Assembly (NCBI GenBank): GCA_003427395.1
Contig: BFEA01000299.1
Location: 1,844,868 to 1,869,430, forward strand
Length of the DNA stretch: 24,563 bases
From: Chara braunii
Lineage: Eukaryota; Streptophyta; Charophyceae; Charales; Characeae
Direction: 5' to 3'
Shown: positions 10,112 through 21,193 of the stretch, in pieces
How the letters are laid out: every line of letters begins with the position of its first letter
Numbering within the stretch: the first letter of the stretch is position 1
The notes under the pieces: generated by a model
What the model saw: only the letters and a program-made list of their open reading frames with translations
The model's database searches: none
What the model was told of the DNA's origin: nothing
Translations under genes and position numbers: made by a program

Positions 10112-11134
10112 CTATTCCCTGGCCACGAACNTCTTCAGCCTGGTNCCNGATACCCAATCNTGCCAGCCTGTCCCGTCCAGCTCTTCCATCTGATAGGCCC
10201 CAAATTCGCCGCATCGCAATATTCTATAGGGGCCCAACCATCTCTTGTCAAGCTTCCTCGACCATTGCTTTTCCAAAGAGGAGTCGTATAATAATACGGC
10301 ATCCCCTACTGCCAATGACTCCTTTCTTACTCGTGTCATCTGGTCCCACCTCATCTTATCTTCCATGCGACTCCTTTCCACCTGACAAGTGGCCTCTCGC
10401 AATCTTTCTTCGGCAAGTGGAGCCGCCCCCACTTGCCGCGCCCAAATATCGAGCAGTTCTTCGAAAGACAGGTTTACCTCCAAGTCCAGGCGCCTCCACG
10501 TCTTCATAAAGCTTTCTATGGGAAAGGTGACATGTCTCCCGTACCATAGCGTGGCTGGCGCATACTTGGTAGTCCTCTTTATAGTAACATTCTCCACGAA
10601 GAAAGCTGCCCATAGGAACTTCGGCCATTGACTAGGCTTGCCCTCTGTCCACTTAGCCAGGAGATTCGTGATGGTACTGTGCCCCCTCTCCACAGGAGCG
10701 TTCGCTTGAGGGTGTGCGGCCGTAGTATAGTTGGCCACTACGCCATACCCTGCAAGCAACGTCCTCACCTCATTGCAGGTAAACTCTGATCCTCGATCCA
10801 TCACAAACTCCCTGACAAAAGGGTATCGCAGGTAATACTCCTCGATGCAGTTCGCCAAAACCGGACCAGTCTTCGTCCGGATAGCCCGTCCATCCACAAA
10901 CCCAGTAAGGTTATCCCGTGCATCGAAGATGTAGTTACACCCATTCTCCCGTGCTGGCATGAATAGCAGGTCCAGGTGTACGACCGCACCCACTTCCCTT
11001 TCTAACCTTTTGGGTGTAGGGGTTCTCCAGTCCTTTGCGCTGACCTCTCTTGGCAAGGTATATAGGACCGACAGTATTTGATAACCATCGTCAGCATCCC
11101 GTCCCAATGGTAGAGCTCGCTTATCTTCGCGCAT
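10112..11134 (-). pseudogene. Integrase catalytic core and C-terminus (pol fragment)
   Basis: This frame carries the DDE integrase core: D55 (VVHLDLLFM), D113 (FVMDRGSEF) and E149 (NAPVERGH), with 35 residues between the last two, the classical D,D-35-E spacing. The catalytic triad is therefore present. Later residues give a GPYRIL-type C-terminal fold (KLDKRWLGPYRILRCG). I see no chromodomain before the stop at 10112. Four Ns (10131-10160) fall in the last ~20 codons. The first ~40 codons are out-of-frame sequence, since the zinc-binding part of integrase is in the previous frame. The enzyme would insert the element's cDNA. The break from the rest of pol is near an AAAA run at about 11008. 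Confidence 0.93.
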
Positions 11135-12654
11135 GTGGCACCTACTCCTCTGTGCCCCCCTGCTATACCATCGTGTAGGGCCGCTATGATATCAATTTGC
11201 CGGTTTCTCCCACATACGATCCTCTTGGGGTTCCCGACCTGCCGCTTTATAAACAAGTGGCCGTCTCTTACCACATAGAGGTGCCTCATCTTCTGTGCCT
11301 TGGCACTTGCATCTCTATCCCTCATCTCACATGATAGGAGCAACCCCAATTCCCGGTAGATCCCGTCGTACTCCTCCGCCTGAAACGCCTCCTTGATTTC
11401 TCCTTCCTCGAATTCGTCGTCTCGGCTTTCAGGAACCAGAATCTCATTCTCCTCGTGACTGAACGAGCCCTTCCGGTTGAAGTCTCCCTGCAGGAGCGTA
11501 TTGGTGAGCAGGTACATCCCTCCCATTAGCTGCTCATGCTCCTCTACCTGAGTGGGGCCTTCCTCTATTGTCCTCACTTCCTCCACCAGACTGTGCGTTC
11601 CTGCCAACGCCAACTTCATCATCCAACCAACATCCTTACTTCCCCACGGATCCTCCTCCTGAAAGGGCTTGAGGACTAACTCTTCCTTCTGCTCGTACCC
11701 CTTTGGTGCCAGCGATATGGGGTGACTGACGCAACTGGGCATTCGCAGGGACCATTCGTTTATGTGCAGGCGGACGTCCTCCTCTTGATCCAAAAACCCA
11801 TCAACTAGCGGTGTGTCTTCTATCGATTCCTTGTCCGATCCGTCCACGTTGATGCGGCTTAACCCATCTGCCCTGTTCTTGTTCCCTGGGATCCTTTCCA
11901 GCTCGAAATTAAACATCCAAATGTAGGTCAACCATCTTGCGACAGTTGGGTCAGATGGAGTATAATTCTTCAGGGAACATGCCAGTGCAGTAGGGTCCAC
12001 CCTCAAGATGAGCCTCCTGCCAAAAACATAGTTCCGGAAGGTCCTTAGGCAATGAAGTACCGCCAGCGTCTCCTTCTTGAACTGAGAGTAGTTCCTCTCA
12101 GTTGTATTGAGGGTACGACTTTCGAATCTTAGCGGCCTCTCTTTCCCCTCAGTATCCGCCTGAATCAGGACTCCTCCCAAGGCAGTTGGCCCAGCGTCCG
12201 TCTCAATGACAAATGGTCTGTCCTCCATGGCCTCATAGTTTGGCGCTCCCAATACCAAGCCTCCTTCCTTAAACTCTCCCTTCATCCTACCGACCGCCTC
12301 TTCCTGGTCTTCGCCCCACACCCATTCTTGATCCTGGCGCACAAACTTCCTTAAATGCTCCGTCTTCGTGGCAAAGTCCTTCACGAAGCTCCTCCAAAAT
12401 CCGCACGTCCCAAGGAAGCTCCTCACATCTGTTATCGAGCGGAAGGGCACCGACCACTCAAGAATCTTGTCTGTCTTCTTTACATCAGGCCTTCGCCCAC
12501 TCTCATTACAGACAAAGCCTAGAATCATGGCCTCCCGCAGACAATGTTTCGACTTGGGGCCGCTCCCCGTCAGGTTATGTTCCTCCAATAACCCCATAAC
12601 CTGATCGATGTCTTGGACATGCTTCCAGACAAAGCGCCGCACACCGGGCATCAC
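11002..12654 (-). pseudogene. RT end, RNase H and integrase zinc-binding domain (pol fragment)
   Basis: This 550-codon frame begins at the RT end; the frame is open upstream through the YDD codons at 12694-12702. RT thumb/connection sequence (SFLGTCGFWRSFVKDFA, ~79-95) leads to a Ty3-type RNase H with acidic residues D153 (FVIETDAG), E195 (FKKETLAVL), D220 (LRVDPTAL) and D263 (RADGLSR). A linker of ~190 residues follows. The end is the HHCC integrase domain: H-x6-H in ALHDGIAGGHRG, then RSYIPCQ where the family expects C-x2-C, so one zinc ligand appears changed to Tyr. Another Cys lies three residues upstream. It reads out at 11002 by frameshift; the integrase core continues in the frame of the next fragment. 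Confidence 0.93.
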
Positions 12655-12968
12655 TTCGTCTTCCTCCTTCTCCTTCGGACCTTTGACCGCCAGGTCATCA
12701 TATAGGGTTGAGTGATATGTGGGTTAACCGTCTGCATGGCTTTGATCATATGCCTTTGCACCATCGCCACTGCATTCGTCCAACCTTGGGGCGCCACGTT
12801 CATATGAATCAGCCCTCTGGGAGTGTGCATTGCCGTTACGGGCCTGTCTGGCGGGTATACGGGGAATTGGTCATACCCCGAGTAGAGGTCTATAAGCGAG
12901 ATTATAGGCCTCCCTGCGCACGATTCTAACAATGCGTCCGCGTTCGACAATCCTCCCTCGTCCCGCAC
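12651..12968 (-). pseudogene. Reverse transcriptase, central part (pol fragment)
   Basis: The sequence holds conserved RT blocks: SLIDLYSGYDQ (the catalytic Asp strand), TAMHTPRGL, and APQGWTNAVAMVQRHM (the QG-x-x-NA motif). It then approaches the YxDD motif. At 12694-12704 the Tyr is in this frame but the two Asp codons are in the next frame, so the catalytic box is split by what looks like loss of one base. The remainder of this frame (Arg/Lys-rich, to 12651) is nonsense read-through. Confidence 0.93.
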
Positions 12969-13405
12969 TTTCGCGTCCCATTTGGTTTAATAAAACAAAA
13001 CCAAGGCGACACGTACGGTCCACTGGAATAGTCGGCCACGTGCGTCCGCATCTTGCCGTCCAGGTAGTCCACCACCTTCTTTTCCTCATCCGTATTTGGG
13101 TATCGTGCGCCCCTTAGATTCCATGGCTCGTGTGGAACAGTGTGCATTCGTATCATCGGAATCTTATCCACATCTAGCCTCCCACGCTCGTCGTCATTGA
13201 ACGCATACGCACGGTGCCTTTTCTTCATCAGTCCCACCATCAACGCTCTCTCCTGGGGCGACAGGAAGTCGGGCTCCCCGATTATCAACTTCCCCTCATT
13301 CTCATCGTTGATACGGCACGGCCCAGCCAACGCGTGCTCCCGCATACACCGTATCAATCCTCGTTCCCGCTCGTAGTAGGCTTCCTCATCGTCCGTGACG
13401 AGCAC
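12926..13405 (-). pseudogene. Reverse transcriptase, N-terminal part (pol fragment)
   Basis: This is the fingers region of a Ty3/gypsy RT: FLSPQERALMVGLMKKRH, a P-H-EPWNLRGARYP block, then YVSPWFCFIKPNGT. After PNGT (~12980) the frame is lost and the next recognisable residues, RDEGGLSNADAL, follow at once in another frame. In relatives about a dozen residues of the form LRxCxDxRxLNxxT lie between these blocks, so they appear deleted here. The first codon is a GTG inside an open stretch, not a real start. The frame extends upstream past 13405 to a TAG near 13455. Confidence 0.9.
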
Positions 13406-13428
13406 GGGAACTGGGCGACACTTCTTAT

Positions 13429-14187
13429 CTACGGTTTTGTACCGCCTTTGGGAGCCCTGCTAAAGCCCTCCCCTAAAAAAGGCCGACTTGTCGTTCGGGC
13501 CTGGGCTATTGCAGGGCCTCCTCCCCCTCCTGAAAGCCGATACACCAACTCCACCTCTCCCACTTGAGGGTTCTCCAAAACCTGCTCCCGCAATGCCTTA
13601 ATGGCCTTCGGATCCGCCATGTCATGAGCCGACACCACCTCCATGGCCTTATTGACATCTGTGAGGCTCAGTGTCAGCACCTTAGCCTTATCTTCCTCCT
13701 CGGGCACTTCCCAAAGCCGTCTCCGCTCGTTCTCTGATTCCTCAAAGGTGAACGAGCCTAGATTGGGCCTATTCCTCCCGCTCCCCGGCCTCGTGTTCCG
13801 GCAGGTGATAACTTCATAATTCCCACACGCCAGGTCGCACAGGAGCAGGATCATTGTTCCGTCGTGCTTGTTGAAGATCAACATTTCCGTCCGGCACAGG
13901 AACAACCGCCCCAGAAGGATGGGGTGATCGACATCGGGCATAACGAAAAACCAAGTCCTGGCTCGCACCTTCCCAATCTCTATAATCATATTTGACGCTG
14001 TGCCGCAAAAGGCGGCCTTGCAGTTAGCGCCGTGCAGCATGCCATGGTCCGAGCGGTCGATCTCCATGCCTATCATCACCCCCTCCTTCTCCCTGATGAT
14101 GTTCATCTCTGCGCCCGTATCCACCATCCCAGTACTTTCTGGTTCCTTATCACCAAATCCACCTGCCCGCACGCCACACATTTCCAA
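13429..14187 (-). pseudogene. Retroviral-type aspartic protease (PR fragment)
   Basis: The active-site motif is D23-T-G-A (TGMVDTGAEMNII), followed by a hydrophobic flap and the late ILLGRLFL block, which matches I-L-G-x-x-F/L of pepsin-like retroelement proteases. It would cleave the polyprotein. The first ~18 codons overlap the preceding gag-linker frame, one base out of register, and probably are not translated in this frame. After the protease domain an acidic/basic linker leads towards RT, with the frame lost near a G-rich run (about 13520-13540). The stop is at 13429. Confidence 0.9.
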
Positions 14188-15497
14188 TCCATCCTTGTCC
14201 CTGCCTCAGTCCACTCCACCTCTCTAGGCAGGACAGTACTCAGATGGACATTTGGCACCAGCCTTCGCGACAGTCGTCCCTTCAACTCACCACGGAGCTT
14301 TGGCGCCGAAGCCAGGATGTCCTTTAGGTTCATCAAGTCATTATGGCCTTCCAGGAGTTTGTCCACCATCCGCTCCACATCAAAGCCTTCCTCCATCCGG
14401 ACCGCGTACTTCTTCCTCTTAGTCACGCTGTCGGGAAGGCTTGGCTCGGCCTCCTCCTGGGCCCCCCTCTTTTTGGCCCTCAGCTTCGCCCGCTGATCCT
14501 CCTCTTGTCGGAGCCTCTCATCCTCTTCATTGTCATCCTCTTCCTCTTCCTCCGGAACCTCCACCACCTCCTTCCTACGTCCAGGCTCCGGCTCCTTTCG
14601 AGGGGGTGCCTGACTGGGCGCCTGACTGGGCTCTTGACTAGGCCCAGTCTTATTTTGGCTCCTAGTCCAAGCCGCTTGCGGCACCCTCCCATGCGACGTG
14701 GGGGGTCTATAGGCCATACCTGACCTAGGGCCCGTCCCTACGGTCGCCACTCTTGGGTACCCCTGTTGTCCTGGCGAAGGCTCAGGTCCAGAGTCGTAGA
14801 GGAAGACCTCAGGCAGATTGGCCTCCCACTCTCGGGCTTCTTCACACAAGGCCTGCAACTTCCACTGGTACCTTCCCACCTTTTCCAGCAGATCTTCCAT
14901 CCTTCCCAGGAGGACTATGGCCGGCTCTCCTTCCCCTTTCTGCCCCTCGTCATCCGATTCGACGACTATTGGCTCCTCCTTTATAGTCCCCGCCTTTAGT
15001 CGCTGAGTGACCTCCTCACTATCCGCTACAATCTCCTCGACTCTTACGGTCGGTTCTTCCTTCTCCTGCCACATCCTAAACATTGTCGGGGGTGCTGTGG
15101 GTCCCGCTGCTGCTCGCCGGAGAGCCTCTTGCCTGATTCCTCCCGGGGTCCTGGGGTCGATATGCTCACCCCACTTGTCATATATATCCCCGTCCATACA
15201 GGAGGAGATTAATCCTGACAATTCATCCTCCCGCCGTCGCTCACAGAACCGCACAGTGTGGCCTACATCGCCACAATGCCAACAGGTGGCATTTCGCCAA
15301 TCAAAGCGGGGCCTCCCATACCCTTGGCCCCCTTCCTGGCCGCCCCGGCCACCTTGGTTCTGGCCCCTTTGACCATTCCAACCACCTCCACGACCCCCAT
15401 CATTTCCTCCCCGGCCTCGGCCGCCACCCCCTCGACCCCCTTGACCTCGGCCTCCATTGCCTTGTCCGCCTTGTTCTGGTTTCCTCCACCGGCCACG
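14103..15497 (-). pseudogene. Gag C-terminal part: RGG stretch, CCHC knuckle, acidic linker
   Basis: The frame is open from after a TAG at 15498-15500 to 14103. It starts with a Gly/Arg-rich RGG-type stretch (~15300-15480), then C-x2-C-x4-H-x4-C (CWHCGDVGHTVRFC, 15243-15284), the nucleic-acid-binding knuckle of Gag. After it come a charged linker, SQxP repeats (near 14640), a Glu/Asp-rich run with Lys/Arg blocks, and a helical LLEGHNDLMNLKDIL segment. The frame then crosses into the protease frame in an 85-base overlap. The length of the linker between knuckle and protease (~350 codons) is notable. Recognition of the knuckle is certain; the linker has no known domain that I can name. Confidence 0.88.
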
Positions 15498-16198
15498 CTA
15501 ACCTGCGAGGCCAGTTGGGAGGGAGGTGGTTGGGCCACAAACTGACCCTGAGCCGCAGGGTAGCTCGGGGGCCCCATACTTGCCGCTGGGCCCGCATAAG
15601 GGACCATTTGCCCGGGCTGAGTCTGACTACCCCCGCACGAGGCGCAATGATTACAACTGGGCCAGGACGTTGGCTGACAATGCGGCACCCAATGCCCACA
15701 AGCCGGCGGTGGCCCCATACATGACGACCCGGCCATCGCTGACGTTGTCGTGGCAGCAGGTGGCGGCGCAGCAATCGCTTGCGGGACCTGCCCTTTTCCG
15801 GATCCTTGACCCCCCACTTGTAAATTCCGCTGCTTCCTCTGGGCCTTGGTTAGGATCTGGGAGCCCGTCTCTTCTCCTCCATAGTCCTCGCACCTAGCCT
15901 CCTCTTCCACTACCCCCGACGCCCGGCCTTGGGCCACGATCACTCCCCTCTTTTGCACTTCCGCCTAATTATCATACCCCAACGCTGCCAATACGTCTGT
16001 GACGATCCTCTTCACCCCTGGGGTCCCGGACGCGGTGGCGTCCCTTTCCTTTCTCTTGCGCCTTTGCAGCCGCACCTGGTGCTGCTCCACCTGGTCCAGG
16101 CTCCCCTCTTCCACCCCTCTGTCGATAGTGGCCCAGGTGAGTTTCTCATTTCCCCCTCCGTGACCCGTCAGCTCCGAGGCCTCCGAGCCAGTAAGCAG
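15263..16198 (-). pseudogene. Gag middle part (frameshifted, with in-frame TAG)
   Basis: Frame continuing the Gag from near 16198 with a Lys/Arg-rich helical stretch (LTWATIDRGVEEG, then HQVRLQRRKRKERD), then a TAG at 15965-15967, then a Pro/Gln/Gly-rich low-complexity region. Near 15480 the coding signal passes to the RGG and zinc-knuckle frame, and the rest of this frame to 15263 is shadow. The TAG sits where CAG (Gln) would fit. It is a spacer between the capsid-like region and the nucleocapsid knuckle. Confidence 0.75.
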
Positions 16199-16632
16199 AC
16201 TTTGAAGATCCCGTGCACCTTCCGCGCCTTCCTTTTAAACTCGTGCACAAACGCCCCAATCGTGGAGAAGTCATCCTTGCTCATGGCCTCCAAATCCGCC
16301 ATGGTTAACAAGCCATCCCCCAACCTGTACTTTCTCTGCATCATGTCCCTGAACCTCGCCCAACTACCATTGGCGGCATCCACGACCTTGCCCACTTCCT
16401 GATGGTGGCTATGAAGGACATATCTTAGAACTCGCTGGAGCTTGACCTCGTCCGACAGCCCCACCAGTGCTTGCCCCGTCAGGTCCAGCCAGTCGGACAC
16501 CCGTTCTCCCTTGAAGTGGAAAGTATCAACCTTCGGGACATTGCTCGGCGCTCTCTCGCGCTTATCCAGGGCATCGATGAGGTCGTCGAGCGTTACAAGC
16601 TTTCTCCCACCGTCCACCATCTCCTCAGGCAT
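16168..16632 (-). pseudogene. Gag N-terminal capsid-like domain
   Basis: Start chosen at the ATG at 16632; an in-frame TGA lies just upstream and an earlier TTG at 16641 is less likely. The sequence has the pattern of a retrotransposon Gag domain: VDTFHFKGERVSDWLDL, a helix ending LQRVLRYVL, GSWARFRDMMQRKYRL, and FVHEFKRKARKVHGI. The domain structure fits the capsid region that assembles the particle. After about residue 150 the frame is lost and reading ends at 16168, while the Gag signal continues in the next frame from about 16198. It follows a ~1.2-kb leader from the right repeat. Confidence 0.85.
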
Positions 16633-17844
16633 TTTGATCAAATGCCTTCAGCTTCGATCCCCCTGTTATAAGAAGCGATAGGACGAAAGGTTCCACTTAG
16701 CAGTCCATTCCTTCACGACCCTATCCGACCGACCACCTAAGCACCCGACGCTCTGGACCTGGCAGGCATCTCTCTCTCTACTTCCTACCTCCCTTGGGTT
16801 CACCTAAGTAGGACCCATTCTCATCACAGAATTCACTCACATACTCACCTCGTTCATGCCATCAGTCGAACCACCAAGCAGATCAACATTCACACCCACA
16901 CAGCCATATAGACTACTGTACGATCCATCTCATTGTTCTTCTCTCATTTGCTCACGTGCCTAGTTCTTTCTCATTCTCATACCCGGATGTCGTTCCACCA
17001 ATGACAACGGTAGGCTTTCGTCATCCCTGGCAACGGCGCCACCTGTCGAGCGCATCGGTCCGGCACCGCACGTGGCAGCGCGGGACCCTCTCGGCCGCGT
17101 CACGCAGGAGTTGGACCAACCTCGTCGCGAACACGCAAATGGAGCTTCCTTAGGCCGCTCCAACCGAGTCCACCAGCCATACCTCTCGCGAGCCCCTACG
17201 ACAGGATAGGGCCTACGCGAGGCACAACTTACCTCCACCTTACGGGAGATGTCACCTCCCTTCGGTGNATACCTCTCGCGAGCCCCTACGACAGGATAGG
17301 GCCTACGCGAGGCACAACTTACCTCCACCTTACGGGAGATGTCACCTCCCTTCGGTGGGCGTATCCCTGCCGAGCTACCAGTCCACAGTACGAAAGCTAC
17401 TCGGTTGCAATCGCAGAGGTGGACCAGCCGAGGGCGTTTCTCGTTCGCTGTAGCATAGGGGGTACGCGCGGTAATACGCCTATCGGACCCGCACGCGAAC
17501 CGACATGTGGGGGGGGCTGAAGTCCCAAGCGCGGCTCGTTGTCGGTTGACTAGGACGCATCCCATACACCACGCGCACACCACTCTACGAACACAAAAAC
17601 AAAACATTCGCGCACACACACATTGCACAAACGACACAACACAAACAACGTGACAACGCTCCTCGTCCCTCGGTAGCCAACCCATAACTTTCCAATGCGG
17701 AAATCGGATAGGCGTCACGCGCGAGGCTTAGTATAAAACCGCGCGGACGCAGGGCTAACTCATATCGACTCGCAATGCAGACGTACGCAAGCACTCGCAA
17801 TGATGGCGTACTATGTCATGCCCATAATCGTACGGCCCTCGTTA
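16633..17844. other. Leader between right repeat and gag, no convincing gene
   Basis: If the minus-strand reading is right this is the 5' untranslated leader. A 252-codon minus-strand open frame (16960-17718) crosses it but has no recognisable domain, contains a duplicated 30-residue block caused by the assembly duplication at 17179-17357, and is Cys/Val- and Arg-rich as chance frames in this composition would be. No primer-binding site starting with TGG lies directly inside the right repeat. Confidence 0.5.
17179..17357. repeat. 89-bp tandem duplication split by a single N
   Basis: Bases 17179-17267 and 17269-17357 appear identical by eye, with N at 17268 between them (period 90). A perfect duplication with exactly one N at the join is what an unmerged contig overlap looks like, so it is probably not in the genome. 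Confidence 0.9.
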
Positions 17845-20800
17845 ATTTTTGTGTGTTTTGGGGGCAAAAAATGCACTGTTATATCAGGGTATATACAGGG
17901 GAAGCAATGGTTACCTTTCAATTCCCTGCCTCCAGAGCCTCGCCTAGGCTCCGGCAGAGCTCCCGCAATCGGTGGGGCGAACCTCCCACAGAGGCCTTGG
18001 CGCGGATTACGGGTTGCAATCCCACCTGCCGCCTTCCTCTCAGAACCGATAGACTAGACTTAGAGGAAGAGGGGCAGAAGTAGAATAGTTTAGTCTCTCA
18101 GATCCAAGAGAGGTGCGCTCACGCTCGCTAGAGAGGGCCTTGATACCTTCAGCGCCTGAGGGCCCCGCAATGGTAGCCAAAACACGAGGTCGCGGGTCAA
18201 CTGACATCCACCACTAGTTGCTAACTTCCTGGCGACCTCCTTGTTCACGGCAATACCCCCCCCCCCCCTTTTCTCAAGTCGCGACGCCGCCTCCCTGATC
18301 CAAGCTCTCACTACGCAGCCTAGTTCAACTGTGTTCCATTGAGTACACCCCCTCCCCCCTTTCTCCCTCGCTGTGGCTTTCGACCGGTCCGCCGCTACAC
18401 AACTTGAAAGGTTATTCTTCGATGGCTAAACCAGTTCACCCAGCATTGGTACCCAATAGCTATGCTTAGTAATTATATCCAGCACCTTGCTGTAATCACC
18501 TAGAGCCCGAATACGGTGGCAATGGCAGTGAACGCTAATGCACCAGCACGTTCAGCATTTGTGCGTGGCACGGAAGGCCCCGTAGCTGCACACCACCTCG
18601 AACAGCCCAAGCCCAAACGACCGTGCGCAACAAGCACAATCGCTGCCCCCTCCCTCCTGACGGGCCACGACCAACTCAGAAATGGAGCAGCACAGCCAGT
18701 GACAGGGGCAATAGCAGCAGGCAACCAGTCACTGGTGCATGCGCGGCAACCGCGGCAGGCACGGTCAGCGGAGCAGCAAAACACATGACCAGCTCACACC
18801 TCGTTCGGATCCCGCGGACCGCTGCCCACTNAGCCAGGGGATCACTCCGACAAGCGTTCGCCGCTGCCTCCAGGCGGCACAGACACCCCGGACCAAGCTG
18901 CCGCCCACCAGGTAAGCCTCCAGTCCCGCCCGTACCCCTCACGTAGCGTCTATAGGAGTGTCGAGCACGACCACCTGGATCTTCCGCAGGAATTCAGTCA
19001 GATGCACAACCTCTCGTACACATGCGCAGGGTAGAGGGAGCGAGCTTTCCCGCTAACAGCAGGATCANCGCACTCGGTAAAGGGGTAAGTCTCCACTCTT
19101 GCTGCCTGCCTGCAGTATCCGTTCCCCACGAAAATGGCTGGAACGAATCAAATGAATCTTNCGCTAAAAGGCGGAAGTATTCATTATACATTTACAAGCA
19201 GTCNCCCCCTTCTAGGCGCANCCCATTTCCCGACTAACTTCCNTCTTACTCNCCTACTACCAAGACTAACGCTACCCCCGCGATCGCAACACCCCAAAAC
19301 CCCAACTTACAGTTCTCTCTCACGCGATTCCTCCTAGAATCGAGAGAGATTTCAATCCTCTCCCTTCACCATGTGTCTGTTCGCCATAGCTCAGCNCANC
19401 CATTTCTTTACTAACCTCTTCTCCCTCTAATTCNTCACTCAAACTAACCACCTGATCATGCTCGCCTGGCCCTAAAACCCCCATCCAGCACTTTGGCCCG
19501 CCCGATTCCAGTAAGAAATGGGCGAGTTACACTGTTCTTACCTCCGCCATAGCTGCCATCACGCTACCTCCGCGCGGCCAGCACCTCTCCTAGCACCAAA
19601 TCCGCCATCTCTCCGCAAGATCCGACCACGCCAACGGATTCGCCCNCCTCCGAAATGCTAGAATCGCATAACCCCTCGTCTGATTTGGCCAAGAATCAGG
19701 CGAGGTGAGCGTCTCTCTCTTACCCCCCCCCTTCGCTCCACCCGATTCCCTTTCCACTGCNCATGCACCGAGCGCAGTTTCGTGTCCCGGCCCATTCCTT
19801 CCTCGGTCCCCGCTTTCGCTGCTATGCCCGGCCCGACCGTCGCCCCACAGTCTGCTGCTTCGCTGCACCGCGTTTGTCCTGCGCTAACCCGACACGGTCT
19901 GCCTCTTTGCCAATCCACCACCACCTTCGTTGAATGCACCTGGCGCGATTCGTCGCCCAGGTTCATTCGACTCGTTCTCCCCTTCCTTCACTGCGCCCCC
20001 TACCTCGTGGTCTGCTGCCGATGCAATATCTGCGTCGAGCTCACTCCGCTATATATGCGCCGAGCTCACTTCGCTCTGGTTTGCTCTGGCTGGGGTACTA
20101 CTCAACAGCAGCCGACCCACTCCCTCCGCTTTATGCATTTCATCCGCGTGTAGGGGCACATGCTGGTCTTCCCTGTATTGTCCCAATTTTAACGGATGTC
20201 CCAAAGGACGTAGCCGCGGTAGTATCTCACTCGCGGCTTTCCAAACTTGAGACCGCAGCCGTGGTGCCGCGCCTCAACCGAAACGGCCCCCCAAATAATA
20301 ATGAAAATAAGTGAAAATAAGATAGAAAACAGAGTTAAACTAAACTAGAGAAATAAATAAAAACCCCACCGGTCCCGTGGGCCGGCCCGTCACTGCCCCT
20401 ATTATCAAAAGTGAGGGGGGATAGCCCCATCGGGCCCTCAACCCTCTCAGTTTTCTTCACAACGCTTTGCTGCTGCCGCGCCGATGCCCGCTGGCCTCGA
20501 TCCCGGTACCTCTGTAGTGAAAATCCAATGCTGTAACCAATATGGCTAAGCCCAAGCCTGGTACCATGGAGCGCGAATTTCCATATGAAGTGGTCCCGCG
20601 CCGTCCCTAGGCCTAGAAACATCCGCCTAGGCCTTCCTTTCCTACCCGCGGCCGGCGTGCCAACACCAGGCACCCCCGCCAGCCTACTTAGACCGCACCG
20701 TGGCCGCCCCGTGCGCCTACCGGCGTGCCAATCCTACCGTCCATCACGCATGCCAACCAAAAACGAGCCTTCATCCCCTAAACAAAACCGTAGCATGGTC

Positions 20801-21009
20801 CAGGTCGGTCGACTAGATCGGCCGCTCACTCAATCAGAAAAATCACACGCGCGCCTTAAAGCTGCGCGCCCACATACCCTCCTAACTTAACCAAGGCGGG
20901 TCTCGGACGCGATCGTGCCTCGCACGGCTTATTTCGACCAAACTCATTGTTCCCTGTCATCTGCAAAAACCAGGGCGGATACCCTTGTAAGGGTATTGGC
21001 GCCGACAGC
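17845..21009 (-). repeat. Right ~3.2-kb direct repeat (putative 5' LTR)
   Basis: Counterpart of 1718-4920. Its left flank (ccctcgtta) differs from that of the left copy, and after GCCGACAGC at 21009 the two copies diverge at once. Twelve single Ns lie at the same relative places as in the left copy (18831, 19068, 19161 and on to 19761); four further Ns of the left copy are resolved here. As putative 5' LTR in the minus-strand reading it would hold the promoter, but I cannot identify a convincing one. Confidence 0.85.
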
Positions 21010-21193
21010 GCGCCGTTGGTTCCCCCTTGCCCACTGCCCGACAACGGTCCGGCGCGGCGGCGGCCGGTTTCTGTTGGGCCCCACGCGAGGACCGCTGTTT
21101 CCTTTAGTGGTATAGAGAAAAGATCCACAAGTTCAAAATTCGAATTGCTTAGTAACTTGAGTTTGTCTGCCAAAACAGCACAGTGGGTGCACC
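21010..21193. other. Spacer between the retroelement repeat and the hAT gene
   Basis: I see no gene or clear element end here. GC-rich near 21040-21070 and A/T-richer towards 21180. It would be the 3' untranslated side of the hAT frame. Confidence 0.5.

Larger units (their letters stand above)
1718..21009 (-). mobile_element. Ty3/gypsy-type LTR retrotransposon, defective (~19.3 kb)
   Basis: Two ~3.2-kb direct repeats flank 12.9 kb that on the minus strand encodes gag, CCHC knuckle, protease, RT, RNase H, integrase and then a second gag-like frame. RT and RNase H before integrase is the Ty3/gypsy (Metaviridae) order. The repeats can be trimmed to TG...CA ends (1723-4918 and 17850-21007). The interior has several frameshifts, in-frame stops and a deletion in RT, so it cannot make a full set of proteins. 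I found no convincing primer-binding site, polypurine tract or target-site duplication at the repeat edges. Calling the repeats LTRs is therefore an inference, while the coding identity is secure. Confidence 0.75.

Noticed and set aside
11004-11014. C CCA AAA as a programmed -1 frameshift site in pol
   Set aside because: It fits the heptamer form, but lies inside integrase where no programmed shift is expected; a homopolymer indel explains it.
16960-17718. 252-codon minus-strand frame in the leader
   Set aside because: No domain, contains a 30-residue assembly duplication, and has Arg/Cys/Val-rich chance composition.
17732-17738. TATAAAA on the plus strand as a promoter
   Set aside because: Isolated motif pointing the wrong way for the minus-strand element, with no gene after it.
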